From: Piezodorus guildinii | Taxonomy: Eukaryota; Arthropoda; Insecta; Hemiptera; Pentatomidae | DNA: 64,000 bases | Reading direction: 5' to 3' | NCBI GenBank assembly: GCA_023052935.1 | Contig: CM041294.1 | Location: 25,004,641 to 25,068,640, forward strand | In this document: piece after piece, positions 37,201 to 43,627 of the stretch | Numbering within the stretch: position 1 is the first letter of the stretch | Layout of the letters: the number at the start of each line of letters is the position of its first letter | The notes under the pieces: model-generated | Told to the model about the DNA's origin: nothing | Database searches by the model: none | What the model saw: only the letters and a program-made list of their open reading frames with translations | Position numbers and translations under genes: made by a program

Positions 37201-40200
37201 CGAAGGTTTTCCAAAAAGTTTTCTCTCCAAAACAAAGTATCAAAATAGAGAAGTAATTCAATCTACTCAGTAAGCTGAATCCTATCACGAAAAATAGAAA
37301 ATTAATCAATTAAAAATAACTAGCAGAGGTAGAGTGAGAGCGACAATGACGGCCAATAAAAATACTCTCACTCACTAGCGTACGTCTTCCCTCCCTGCCA
37401 ACGTGAAAGATACAGAAGGCGGTTACAAAACTCTTAGTTGGCTTGCCGAAGGTGTAACGGCTTTTGCGAGCCTTTTTATAGCTTGAACGGAGATCACGGC
37501 GCCAAAAACCGTTTGGGGTGCGCCAATGACGCAAAATCCCTTGGACATTTCAGTTGTATTTATTTGAAACGGATATAACCGTTTTCTAAACCTGCAATTC
37601 TGTATTCTGAAACGATAGAGTGTATGTATGTGTGAACGCAATGGTCCGAACCAGTAAAATCTTTCCAGCACCTTGACTGGGTACCACGTTGAAGTTGGCC
37701 AAGCCTGATTTGGACAGGGCGAGCCAATGATTTTTTGGATATTTATTCAAAATTTTTATACAGGAATAATTCATTTATTTGAATTTATGAATGTGCTCCA
37801 AGTAGAGCAGAAAAATGTCTACCAGAAAAAAAAAAGTTGTTTCAGTACGAGGGAAATCATTTGGACAGCGTTTGTACGTTACGTTGAGAATGGCCCATAT
37901 ATTGTTTGTTTTGTATTTTTTTTAAAGGAAAGTTTCATAAGGTCAACATAAGCATATAAACTGTAAGTGAATAAAGGCATTTTTTTAGAGGCTTTCGGTT
38001 TTTAAAACACTAATAAATAAATAAAAAAAATTTTTCAAGGCACTCCATTCAACTAAATATTTTGTAGATTATCTATTATTATAAATTAATTATAATATGA
38101 CTTCTACAAAAATTATGATGTATGGTTCTTTTTACCTTAAGGTGATTACACAAAATTAAATTGCGGTTTGTAATTTTTAAGGTTTGTGTTGTTACAATTG
38201 TTTAGTGAATAAAATTGGAGGCTGATGTCTACTTCACCACTATTTTATTGAAAAAAAAATATTCGCACTACGTTTCGGCTAACAATGCCATCCTCTGGTG
38301 CAGTGGAACAACTTAGATTTAGTGTGGGTAGCTGCTTCCTAGTCAAAACCACATTTTATTTATAAAAAATTTGACCTTCACCTAAAAGAATCTACACCTT
38401 AGATTGTTTAGTGATTTATTATAATTGCACCATTACATCTATGTACCTTAAAGAGTTATCTTTGCAACAATAGTTATGATGATCACATTGGGAAAATATG
38501 TTTTCTCAGATACTAAGATTCTAAGTAGGTAGAAGTGGCAAAAATTTTTTATTTATTTCATAAAAGTCCAAACTTTTGGAGAACCTTATTTGGGCACCTA
38601 CAGTTATAAATTAATCAGATATAATTTACCAGTGAGTCCTGCAAACAGTATTTCAGGATGATCAAGCTCTGCACCTGCGAATGCAGTGAAAAGGTCTGGA
38701 ATACCATTTCCTAAGGCCAGCAACGTTACTCCAGCTATACTATCAGGAAGTCTTAGACTTCTTGAAATTACTGCTAAATTGGTGCATATACTGCAACAAA
38801 ATTCTTAACTCAATTACTATTACTAAAATAATATTAAAACAATGGAAAACGCATAACTTACTAGCCATCTGCAACGAATGCTGTAGTGATAAATATCATA
38901 CCCAAACAAAATACCTAAGGCAAAACATTTATTAGAACATAAAAAAAAATTTAGAGCTTCAAACACAAATTAAAAAAAAAAAATTAATTATAGTATTTAA
39001 AAAACATAACTAGATTAACCCCCAAGCGTTCTTGCCCTCCTTGTAATATTAACTGTAAGCCAGAGTCTTTAGGGAAACTTTAAAAGGTGAAGAATGAGGT
39101 GCTTGGGATTGAAGGACAAAAACCTCCTGATGAGATGCCTACTTCCCAGATCGCCACTTCTTGCTCCTGAATTTCCTACTAGTGGTGGTATATTTTTCGG
39201 TGATGTGGTCTGGAGAAACATACTTTCATTTTATTTTATAATTTAGCAATTCCTCAGCATTCGCTGGGAATTTTCACCTACCCGGACTCTATGAGTCAAG
39301 GGTTAGGCTCTAATCATGTTATATTTAAAATTTTTTGAACAGTGGCTGCTGTTCCTAAAACAACTGCTCGCTGAACCTCCACTAGAATCTTTATAGGTAG
39401 CTATAGTTGTTGTATTGATTCTAGCGTACTCTCTGGAATCAGGTCATTACAAGATTTTTTTTTTTGTCCTAATAAGTCTATTACTACCTGATCCACATTG
39501 TAATTCCTCAATACTTCTAAAAGCCAATCATGAGGAACAGAATCAAATGCTTTGCGGTATTCTATCCATGCTACAGCAAGGTTACGAGATTTCTTTGCTT
39601 CTTGCGCAGCAATGAATGAATCTATTATCAAATGTTCTTTGCGCCCTCTGGAACCTGCCTTATTTCCTAGCTGCTCTACCGCCATGATGCCCTTTCCATG
39701 AATTTAGTCAGTTAGCTTATTTTTAATAAGTGTTGTCAGCAATTTATATACACTGTTGAGACAAGTTATGGGCCTTAAATCTTGCGGTTCCGATTTTTCT
39801 TTATTTCCTTTTTTTTATTAAATACGTCGAACCAGTGCAGAAGTTAGAAGAAATTTCTATCTCTTGACATAGTAATTTCTGATACCATGAAGCAAGATAG
39901 CTGTGAACACTACTAAAATACTTCAACCAATAATTTTGTATTTCATCTGGTCCAGAAGCTTTCCAGTTTTTCATTTGTTTAAGTGCCATAGTAATGTCCT
40001 CTGTGCTAATGCTGATAGCTTCCATGGGCTCAATGTCAGCCAGATTACTGCTGATTTTTTCTAACCATTGGGCATCCTTTTTGTAGCCTTGTTTATAGTC
40101 CCATACGTCTTTCCAGTATTCAGATACTTCCTTGGGGTCTGGAAGGATTGTCTGATCAACATTTGTTTTCGGTTTTAACTGCTTATAGAAGTTTCTCTCC

Positions 40201-41272
40201 GATGTGTTGAATATACGATTTTGCCTTCTTCTAGAATGGGCATCAGGACCTCCTGATCCTATTTGCATACACTGCTAATTGTTGCTTAAGAGTGTCCATC
40301 TAAACACTCAAAGTTTGCCTTAACTCACAGCTTACTACCCCTCCGATATTCAAAACTATGATTTCGTCAATTTTCTTCTTAAGTTTTAGAGAAGCATTTT
40401 ATGGATTTCGAAGGTAATTGGTAATGATTCCGATTTTCTTTCTCAGATTTTCAATCTTGTTCTTGATTCTCCTTTTCCAGGGAGGATCTTTGCTCCCATT
40501 ACTTCTATCACATCGTTTCTTATCTTTTATCAGTTCAAGCTCGAGTGCTAATGTCCTACCACCCACATGTTGAGACACTTGAATGTCTCCTCTGCAGCGG
40601 CGAATCTATAGGATCTAAATATATCTAATTCTAATCGAATCTATGGGGAGGAGAAGGCAACATGGAATTTACTCCTCTCAAAAACTCCATAAAATAATAT
40701 AAATATATATATATATTGGGATCAATCCTAGTGAGTTACTCTAAATATAATTGACCCATTTGAGTTTATTAACGTCGGCAAGCACTTCTTCTTCCCTTCA
40801 GACAGGCCACTGCTCACTCGACGACCATCTCTTTTCGGCGAGTTACTGAGACCATGTTACACGGCTCAATGAAATTCCTTTATGGTTTTATCTTCTGACG
40901 ATTCAGTTGGAGTGTAGTACTTAATTTAAGTCAAAAATTAGATCTAACAGCTAAAAATTAAAAAACTTACCCGGTCACTATGTGAACAACTTCGAGACCA
41001 AACTCTTATAACGTTTCTAGCGCCATTTCATAATCTGTTTTGGTATGGTCCTCATCTTACCTCTCTACTCAGTCGTACCCCACCTTCCCCAAAATATAAA
41101 ATTTACATACCGTTATTAATATGCCAAGATACGACCGTTCTTCACTGAAAATACAAAATATCATGCTGAAGGCGTCTAAGATTAGACCCTCTCCGGCACC
41201 ACAGTCTTTTGTATGCATGACGAAATCACACCGTTCCTTGTAAGGCAGTGTCATTACATAATGGCAGCTGTT
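16016..41272 (-). CDS. Mitochondrial Na+/Ca2+ exchanger, NCLX/SLC8B1 type
   Basis: Fifteen exons phase perfectly on the minus strand: 41272-41111, 38914-38862, 38790-38630, 36367-36203, 34679-34602, 32081-32064, 31988-31905, 31813-31733, 31663-31545, 28263-28131, 26479-26361, 23554-23401, 22021-21941, 21426-21353 and 16228-16016. They give 564 residues with hydrophobic segments at both ends. This family is a multi-pass cation/Ca2+ exchanger of the inner mitochondrial membrane that expels matrix Ca2+ in exchange for Na+. The alpha-1 repeat is seen (AGVTLLALGNGIPDLFTAF), as is the alpha-2 repeat (STAWLSLTILAWGNSV then CDF). The hydrophilic loop with RAKTYTLPPTSRG lies between them. The N-terminal cysteine-rich ERCDFV..TKDC is typical of NCLX. 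Oddities are one GC-AG intron, an 18-bp exon, and Cys in place of the usual Gly in the alpha-2 GNS.GD motif. The start codon is not certain (see 48660-48704). Introns are loaded with TEs. Confidence 0.88.
16440..17029 (+). repeat. Dimeric SINE S1, inserted as one unit
   Basis: Two S1 units lie head to tail (about 16440-16745 and 16746-17029). Each has its own tRNA-like head and the CCTTCGGAGGGGAC body (CCTTCAGAGGGGAT in the second). One 15-bp duplication, AGCATAATTAATGTG, flanks the pair (16425-16439 and 17030-17044). The first head itself looks composite, with two A-box-like starts (CATAGCATAGTGG and GTAGCTGGGTTG). Confidence 0.8.
17150..17400 (+). pseudogene. LINE fragment: endonuclease-RT linker
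   Basis: The frame 17154-17399 reads DKLKNPTIRNQFAIAVKNRF, EDVNILWKEIRDSFKEV and NKSWFDFDRIAEKC. This is the segment between the endonuclease and RT domains of RTE-like LINEs. It is a short isolated relic with no tail seen. Confidence 0.6.
17401..17830. other. Non-coding stretch
   Basis: Nothing was recognised. It could hold the 3' end of the LINE that follows on the minus strand. Confidence 0.3.
17831..19620 (-). pseudogene. Decayed LINE (endonuclease to RT)
   Basis: Collinear minus-strand pieces are present. The endonuclease end lies at about 19510-19360 (SSIDYANVKMELLSVIRNFT, then NQIFSDHKPILTTFKFSN, with the SDH catalytic motif). A linker follows at 19200-19030 (VYDFWFDKECFLAGKISFDW). 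The N-terminal RT is at 18935-18714 (FSLSEMKAVLGNSKNNKASG, SDRIPYEFL). The C-terminal RT is at 18050-17862 (QQYKYLGITITPTLNV). Many stops separate them. This is a different lineage from the other LINEs here. Confidence 0.7.
19630..20410 (-). pseudogene. mariner element, internally deleted
   Basis: The N-terminal HTH region reads FRVIFLYEF, a stop, LGHSAAEAARNICKAFGEGS and VNEQTIRHWFAKFSAGDTDL, then NPYQTVKGLSAQLNASASTV and SRHLKCIGKVKK. It jumps straight to PHPPY and then KLFENDDQVKSAFSDFVSLQ. Roughly the central catalytic portion, with the first two aspartates, is missing. The 5' end near 20380-20410 reads (minus) ATATTGGGTTGTTTCACATG, a mariner-type terminal repeat next to a TA. The other terminal repeat was not found. 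Confidence 0.75.
20640..21200 (-). pseudogene. Possible LINE ORF1-like fragment
   Basis: The minus-strand frame 21023-20772 (KSLRNFKLGKLRKSQLEQEV, EEVINNLIREIIKNTSKIY) is followed after a stop by VKDIVCCQSPGRGQVPRPIL and ITFVSPRDEMRQHV. The 'RPI.I.F.S..DE' wording resembles the C-terminal domain of LINE ORF1 proteins. There is no independent evidence, and the identity is uncertain. Confidence 0.35.
21353..21426 (-). CDS. NCLX exon: membrane segment
   Basis: This exon is 74 bp and encodes NLSDCSLGVALVYIMVYIQG, with acceptor TTACACAG and donor GACT|GTGAGT. Confidence 0.8.
21427..21940 (-). other. NCLX intron
   Basis: This is an AT-rich GT-AG intron with no insertion recognised. Confidence 0.5.
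21941..22021 (-). CDS. NCLX exon: alpha-2 repeat, second part
   Basis: This exon is 81 bp and encodes DFVAAASLARQGLQNMGFSS and LYGSPMF, with donor TTCA|GTATCC. Confidence 0.85.
22022..22938 (-). other. NCLX intron, unremarkable part
   Basis: This is AT-rich with no coding features. The left SINE target-duplication copy sits at 22925-22938. Confidence 0.45.
22939..23230 (-). repeat. tRNA-derived SINE, family S2, complete copy
   Basis: This is a 292-bp minus-strand copy with a tRNA-like head (GGGGAGCAGGTGGGTGCCTAG, B box GAGTTCGATTCCC) and a body including TATAATTAAATGGGGATTC. It is flanked by a perfect 14-bp duplication, ATTTAATTGTAACT (22925-22938 and 23231-23244). It is the reference copy for S2. 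Confidence 0.85.
23401..23554 (-). CDS. NCLX exon: alpha-2 repeat, first part
   Basis: This exon is 154 bp and encodes VFAYAGFIGAIGICRLLCTE and later LSTAWLSLTILAWGNSVC. The motif usually reads GNS.GD; here the codon is TGT (Cys). Confidence 0.88.
23990..24740 (-). other. Unrecognised open segments with exon-like borders
   Basis: Two minus-strand frames look protein-like. One is about 24668-24537 (LTQTLGSLSCIGFDNIDVEV, after acceptor TTATTTCAG). The other is 24242-23999 (RLRIAGLAHYILLATKDPTQ, TYTTVEIWLPSRTRSLLEEL, MMAENIFDCLGYIHHPLYG), ending at GCAG|GTGGGT. Their phases do not join directly. They could be exons of an unknown nested gene, or a decayed retroelement. No family was recognised. 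Confidence 0.25.
24741..25455 (+). pseudogene. LINE reverse transcriptase N-terminal relic
   Basis: Plus-strand pieces read YPPFIVPIQ...FLFKSSLFP, then PNEVPNPSAVSDFRSVSILS, NRSMPLERTVHSELNNFLEG and FTFSKAFD. These correspond to RT motifs around '.K..NP..VSDFRPIS.L' and 'FSKAFD'. Several frameshifts and stops occur. It ends before the catalytic YADD box. Confidence 0.65.
25456..26360. other. Intronic stretch, no gene supported
   Basis: The minus frame 25716-25516 (EDGEIIDVRNKVNDKALRID) is open for 66 codons but has no family I recognise and no clear splice sites. The rest is AT-rich. Confidence 0.3.
26361..26479 (-). CDS. NCLX exon: membrane segment
   Basis: This exon is 119 bp and encodes PLPLWQWAFIPGVILSILIF, with acceptor TGTTGCAG and donor CATACA|GTAAAT. 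Confidence 0.82.
26639..26916 (+). repeat. SINE S1 copy
   Basis: The S1 body landmarks are GATCCCTATCCTAAGTAAACC and GGACTCCCTATGTTGC. A 15-bp direct repeat, AACCTCTAGAACAAG, lies at 26624-26638 and 26917-26931. The 60 bp upstream also match sequence next to the S1 copy at 47195-47480, so the unit may be longer than a simple SINE. Confidence 0.65.
26880..27525 (+). repeat. Perfect tandem duplication, 323-bp unit
   Basis: 26880-27202 and 27203-27525 read identically by eye. The unit starts AAAAGCATAAAAGTGATG and ends in GGATTTGTTAATAATAAT. Its right border lies in the (TAA)n tail of the LINE insertion at 27520-27876, so the tail start is present in both copies. The second half of each unit is a headless S1 SINE start. 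Confidence 0.85.
27107..27202 (+). repeat. SINE S1 head, first duplicate
   Basis: The tRNA-like head GGATCACTTGTAGCTGGG...GGGTTCAAACC is truncated by the duplication border. Confidence 0.7.
27430..28035 (+). repeat. SINE S1, split by a LINE insertion
   Basis: The head is at 27430-27519 and the body at 27891-28035 (ATGCCGTCCTTCGGAGGGG). The LINE insertion between them is bordered by a 14-bp duplication. Confidence 0.8.
27520..27876 (-). mobile_element. 5'-truncated LINE inserted in a SINE
   Basis: The minus frame 27829-27542 shows ELRNLYPVNIIELIASRRLK, then WASKVVGLNDERIPRKLVF and GRRPKGRPKRRWEDCVKADL. This is the extreme C-terminus of a LINE RT polyprotein. The 3' end is a (TTA)n tail (27520-27538). 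The target-site duplication TAGGATTTGTTAAT is perfect (27506-27519 and 27877-27890). It is a recent-looking truncated insertion. Confidence 0.85.
28131..28263 (-). CDS. NCLX exon: start of second membrane half
   Basis: This exon is 133 bp and encodes LPWIIGLKFVLPAVLPEISL, NDGWCKLLAMIN and a hydrophobic run. Donor TTGG|GTGTAAGC keeps phase. Confidence 0.8.
28264..28690 (-). other. NCLX intron, no feature
   Basis: This is AT-rich. The open frame 28416-28613 (-) is not supported. Confidence 0.4.
28691..28985 (-). pseudogene. Possible LINE C-terminal relic
   Basis: The minus frame reads FELPTVTDYITRRQIKFFDS, then LKFCTNPLFQTLSPTDRPQS. The '...YI..RQ..FF..L....NPL' wording recalls the tail of some LINE RT proteins. 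It is short and uncertain. Confidence 0.35.
29229..29815 (+). repeat. SINE S2 copy split by a LINE fragment
   Basis: The head GGGGGAGCCCGTGGCTGAGTG with B box GAGTTCGAATCCC lies at 29229-29330. The body continues at about 29783 (ATGGGGATTCATTCGCAGCC). Between them is the LINE fragment at 29331-29766. Confidence 0.75.
29331..29766 (+). mobile_element. 5'-truncated R1/I-like LINE end with tail
   Basis: The open frame 29348-29635 (96 codons including TGA) carries CPSCGVPETAEHILLACAAY, a C-x2-C-x7-H-x4-C knuckle typical of the C-terminus of R1/I-type LINE ORF2. It then reads YKAFVYGWKECVGPSHF. The 3' tail is TAAATAAATAATAATA. A 16-bp direct duplication, ATAATGATGTAATATT, is at 29315-29330 and 29767-29782. 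The insert's first bases GATGTAATAT repeat the target, a possible junction artefact of insertion. Confidence 0.8.
29816..30644 (-). other. NCLX intron, no feature
   Basis: This is AT-rich. The frame 29907-30131 (-) is hydrophobic low-complexity translation without support. Confidence 0.4.
30645..31530 (-). repeat. Repeat family R1, copy 6
   Basis: This is a minus-orientation, near full-length copy in the NCLX intron. It keeps CACTTACCTC at the left and the 'aaaattttcacgattgcaat' block at the right, next to the exon at 31545. The CA tract has decayed. Confidence 0.6.
31545..31663 (-). CDS. NCLX exon: loop end
   Basis: This exon is 119 bp and encodes YSWRRPKHLFYEFCDFLDFR and DWDILSPWQKFFIILQ, leading into the second membrane half. 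Its donor is CTACAG|GTGGGT. Confidence 0.85.
31733..31813 (-). CDS. NCLX exon: hydrophilic loop, basic
   Basis: This exon is 81 bp and encodes ELLKAMERSRLYKVMGYRSS and VRRSGDF, with donor TTCG|GTAGTT. The RRSGD-type serine could be a kinase site (inference). Confidence 0.75.
31905..31988 (-). CDS. NCLX exon: hydrophilic loop
   Basis: This exon is 84 bp and encodes EEQLIQMARAKTYTLPPTSR, with donor GTAG|GTAATA. It is part of the central cytosolic or matrix loop. Confidence 0.8.
32064..32081 (-). CDS. NCLX 18-bp microexon
   Basis: AACCCATTAAGGAAGCAG is bounded by TTTCAG and GTAAGT. In the only open phase it links the preceding membrane exon to the DEEQLIQMARAK exon. It is small enough for alternative skipping, since 18 bp preserves the frame. 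Confidence 0.65.
32400..32660 (-). pseudogene. LINE C-terminal relic
   Basis: The minus-strand translation GDIVSYIQLGHFRWLGHVKR and MDTNRINRKPGEGL matches the usual 'LRWLGHV.RM...R..' end of LINE RT proteins, with an in-frame stop afterwards. Confidence 0.55.
32661..34601 (-). other. NCLX intron (GC-AG), rest without recognised features
   Basis: About 32690-33130 is GC-richer than its surroundings and may be a retroposon, but no frame or tail was identified. The remainder is AT-rich. The short open frames at 34038-34232 and 34896-35087 (-) are unsupported. Confidence 0.35.
34602..34679 (-). CDS. NCLX exon with GC donor
   Basis: This exon is 78 bp and encodes ILIIYLIYGIFTIINFIL. The only donor that keeps the frame to the next exon is G|GCAAGT, a consensus GC-AG type site. 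The nearby GTTTTT would lead to a stop in the next exon. Confidence 0.75.
34925..35970 (+). pseudogene. RTE-like LINE, C-terminal half of RT
   Basis: Plus-strand pieces read SFQTHNGLRQGDCLAFLLFN, then TDGIDIIGRTPKDLESAFNS (the catalytic A/YADD box decayed to LTDGI), then ERVKEFVYLGSQI. Further downstream, in another frame, come RLHWAGHVSRMAQVLDEKIY and GTGRVGRP. Frameshifts and stops are present. It lies antisense within an NCLX intron. Confidence 0.75.
36203..36367 (-). CDS. NCLX exon: membrane segments after alpha-1
   Basis: This exon is 165 bp with donor GTTG|GTAAGT. It encodes GLFDVTIGAGCVIFVRPF and a further hydrophobic stretch. Confidence 0.85.
36368..36956 (-). other. NCLX intron, no feature
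   Basis: No repeat or gene was recognised; AT-rich. Confidence 0.4.
36957..37739. repeat. About 780-bp repeat-like block between direct repeats
   Basis: The block is GC-richer than its surroundings. It begins and ends with GAGCCAATGATTTTTGGA (36957-36974; 37721-37739 with one extra T). Inside, GGGGTGCGC(T/C)AATGACG occurs twice (about 37177-37193 and 37514-37530). The overlapping minus frames (37310-37774) have no recognisable family. It may be an unclassified transposable element with a long target duplication or short terminal direct repeats. Confidence 0.4.
37740..38220 (-). other. NCLX intron, no feature
   Basis: Nothing was recognised. Confidence 0.35.
38221..38345 (-). repeat. Penelope-like terminal segment (third copy type)
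   Basis: The minus strand reads CCAGAGGATGGC...GCCGAAACG, similar in layout to the hammerhead-like ends at 8438-8539 but with a non-canonical CAGAGGA core. An A-rich run follows. No coding part is nearby. Confidence 0.35.
38630..38790 (-). CDS. NCLX exon: alpha-1 repeat
   Basis: This exon is 161 bp, with acceptor TTGTTGCAG and donor ACTG|GTAAAT. It encodes ISRSLRLPDSIAGVTLLALG and NGIPDLFTAFAG, the ion-binding alpha-1 repeat. Confidence 0.88.
38862..38914 (-). CDS. NCLX exon: transmembrane segment before alpha-1
   Basis: This exon is 53 bp with acceptor TGCCTTAG and donor GGCTA|GTAAGT. It encodes VFCLGMIFITTAFVADG, a membrane helix. Confidence 0.85.
38915..39390 (-). other. NCLX intron, no feature
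   Basis: No gene or repeat was recognised. Confidence 0.35.
39391..40600 (-). pseudogene. Decayed LINE reverse transcriptase
   Basis: The minus frame 40268-39801 holds the linker and N-terminal RT (LKQMKNWKASGPDEIQNYWL). The frame 39685-39401 holds SRGRKEHLIIDSFIAAQEAK, then LAVAWIEYRKAFDSVPHDWL and EVLRNYNV, which includes the first catalytic region. A frameshift near 39700-39800 separates them, and the YADD half is gone. Coding resemblance continues upstream to about 40600. The clade was not determined (Dong/R4- or RTE-like wording). Confidence 0.7.
40601..41110 (-). other. NCLX intron, no feature
   Basis: Nothing was recognised apart from a short AT microsatellite at about 40697-40717. 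Confidence 0.35.
41111..41272 (-). CDS. NCLX exon: N-terminal cysteine-rich segment
   Basis: There are 54 codons, phase 0 to 0, with acceptor ACTTTCAG and donor ACG|GTATGT. The residues CHYVMTLPYKERCDFVMHTK and DCGAGEG precede the first membrane segment. Confidence 0.8.
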
Positions 41273-42357
41273 CTGAAAGTAGGGAGGATATAATGTCTTA
41301 CTATAATAAATTTAAACTAACCCACTATAAACCTGATTGTATGAAAATTTATTGAATTAGAATGACACTGGATAAAATTCATAATTAAAAAAGATGAAGA
41401 ACTTGACTTAAAATTTAGGAACATGTTTTGTTTGCGATGTAAAAATAACAACTAGCAGTTAAGAGCACACTTCTATTCTACAAACATCTTATAAATTCTG
41501 TGAGAACTAATGGTGTTTCTGTTTCTGAGGAAGTTTCAAGAATAGCAATATTTGAATAATAGAGATTTCTCAAAATCTGTAGTCGGTGCTCTATGGTATA
41601 TTTTAACAGATACTTGCATTAAATTGACCTGGTCCAGGAAGAATTATTGAATATAAAAATAACCATGACGGGAGAATCAAAACTCGTGTTAATCCTGCTA
41701 TGCTCTTCTTGGCTGAAGAAACACCTTATTAAATGGTTGAAATAAAGGTAAATGGACTGAAATTCTAAAGAGACAAAGGTGCTTTATGTGGTAGTTGGGA
41801 TGCCTTTCATTTAGAGTTGGGCTTTTTTATCAACCTCAATTTAGGGAGATAGAATCAGTTATCGACCTATTATAGTCAGAAGGTCGAGATAAATTCCGGT
41901 TGAGTCTTGATGAGTATATTATATGTATATGAAGATATTATGAAAATAGTCATAACAATAAGTTTATTGTTAAGAAAACTACCCTCAAAACAATATAAAA
42001 AAATGTTATAATGTTATGAGATTTTAATACTCTGGTATCTAGAAAATCTAAATTGCATAAAAGATACCACGCCGACCTGATTGGCAACAGCCAGTGGAAA
42101 CAGAGTTGGTAGATCACTGTCACAAAATACTCAACTGCTTACAAAGGTCTTCTCATATATTTTTTAAATAACTATTTCCGAAAAAGAATCATTATCGTCG
42201 CTAACCCCTACACTTTTCCTATCACAGAATGGATAATGACAATGAAGTTAACAAAGAAAATAAACTCATTTTAAAATTCAAACAAAAATACAATGCTTTC
42301 TAAAATGGTTTATGTCTATTTATTCTGAGATTATAGAGGAAAGGAGCTTGCCTTAGG
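41273..42357. other. Non-coding between NCLX exon and Gypsy element
   Basis: No gene was supported. This is an intron if the first exon is at 48660-48704. Confidence 0.35.
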
Positions 42358-42361
42358 CCGC

Positions 42362-42713
42362 TGTAGCAGCGGTGTCACATGACGCCGAAGCGGTTGGGTA
42401 AAGTTGGTTTGCTAATGTAATGCAGCATTGATTTTTATATAAATTTAATATCTCCAAATTTTCAATTATTGTCTTCAGTTTAATTATTCATTATTTTTCT
42501 TACTATTATTGTTCTAATTATAAATTTATTTTAGCAAACCAACTATTACCTTCCTCAGAATGATATAGTATTGTTGATAATTGTTATCAATTGATAGAAC
42601 CATATGGTGGATTTTGGCGGTTGGAAAAAAAGATCTGAGGTTATACGGGTATTAAATAAAGTGTTGTTTGTGTGAAACTGTGTACGTTATTAAATTATTA
42701 GCAACACGCTAAA
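42362..42713 (+). repeat. Gypsy 5' LTR
   Basis: This LTR has 352 bp. It contains a TATATAAAT-like box at about 42437 and AATAAAG at 42655-42661, a likely polyadenylation signal. Confidence 0.93.
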
Positions 42714-42714
42714 G

Positions 42715-42734
42715 TGGTGACCCCGACGTGATTT
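42715..42734 (+). promoter_or_regulatory. Primer-binding site, tRNA-Trp type
   Basis: TGGTGACCCCGACGTGATTT is complementary to the 3' end of arthropod tRNA-Trp including CCA, from memory of that tRNA. Confidence 0.8.
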
Positions 42735-42769
42735 TCTACATGCTGTAAGTAGCACTTGACTTTTTAACA

Positions 42770-43627
42770 ATGTATTCAGAATTCGATCTACTTACATTAG
42801 ATGACGAAAATGAGGGAAATAAAGGTCTGGTCCTTGCACCACAGCAGGTTGAAGCTACTTCGGCCGCAACTGTTAAAGCCCAGCTTCCTATCTTTTATAA
42901 GAACGATCCGGAGATTTTTTTCATTCAATGTGAGACAGTTTTCGCTCTCCATAATATAAAAGCTCCGCTAACACGTTTCAGATACGTAATTTCACAAATA
43001 GATCGAGATGCCGTGAGGGACGTGATAGATTTGGTTAGATCTCCACCTAATGAAAACGCCTACGAAGTTTTAAAGGAAAGACTAATGGCAAGTTTTGGCG
43101 AATCTGAGCATGTCCGAATCCGAAAATTGTTAGAGAACCAGCGTCTGGGAGATCGGAAACCATCGCATTTTTTGAGAGAGTTGCAGCGATTAGGGGGTAG
43201 CATGGTATCGGATGACCTACTCAAGTCGATTTGGCTGAGAGGGCTACCTGATAACATGCAGGTGGCACTAGCGACAACGGAGCAACGGGATCTCACGAAA
43301 CTTAGTCATATAGCCGACCGTATTTCAGAGATTTATGATCCTGCAGTTTGTGAGGTAGCTGAGATGAGAACCTCCCGACCTACTGATCCGAGTGGAAAGT
43401 TACTAGCAGCCATAGAAGAACTTACGAAACGAATAGCAGCTCTGGAAATGAGGAGAGAACAACATACCTTACCCGAAACTTCTTCAACTGGACCTCGCAG
43501 TAGAAGTAATAGTAAAGGTCGTCAACTCTGCTATTATCATGATAAATTCCGTGCCAAGGCTACTAAATGTCGATCACCCTGCGATTGGAAATCCTCTACT
43601 CCGACGAATAAGCATCAGGAAAACTAG
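42770..43627 (+). CDS. gag: Gypsy Gag
   Basis: This protein has 285 residues. It is a capsid-like helical protein: AQLPIFYKNDPEIFFIQCET resembles the start of the retrotransposon gag capsid domain, and YEVLKERLMASFGESEHVRI follows. Near the C-terminus is a cysteine-histidine finger, C-x2-H-x9-C-x3-C (about residues 253-270), the CHCC type. A basic, serine-rich tract (RSRSNSKGR) precedes it. Pol continues in the -1 frame; the pol frame is open from 43612, so gag and pol overlap by about 16 nt. Confidence 0.92.
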   Translation: MYSEFDLLTLDDENEGNKGLVLAPQQVEATSAATVKAQLPIFYKNDPEIFFIQCETVFALHNIKAPLTRFRYVISQIDRDAVRDVIDLVRSPPNENAYEVLKERLMASFGESEHVRIRKLLENQRLGDRKPSHFLRELQRLGGSMVSDDLLKSIWLRGLPDNMQVALATTEQRDLTKLSHIADRISEIYDPAVCEVAEMRTSRPTDPSGKLLAAIEELTKRIAALEMRREQHTLPETSSTGPRSRSNSKGRQLCYYHDKFRAKATKCRSPCDWKSSTPTNKHQEN

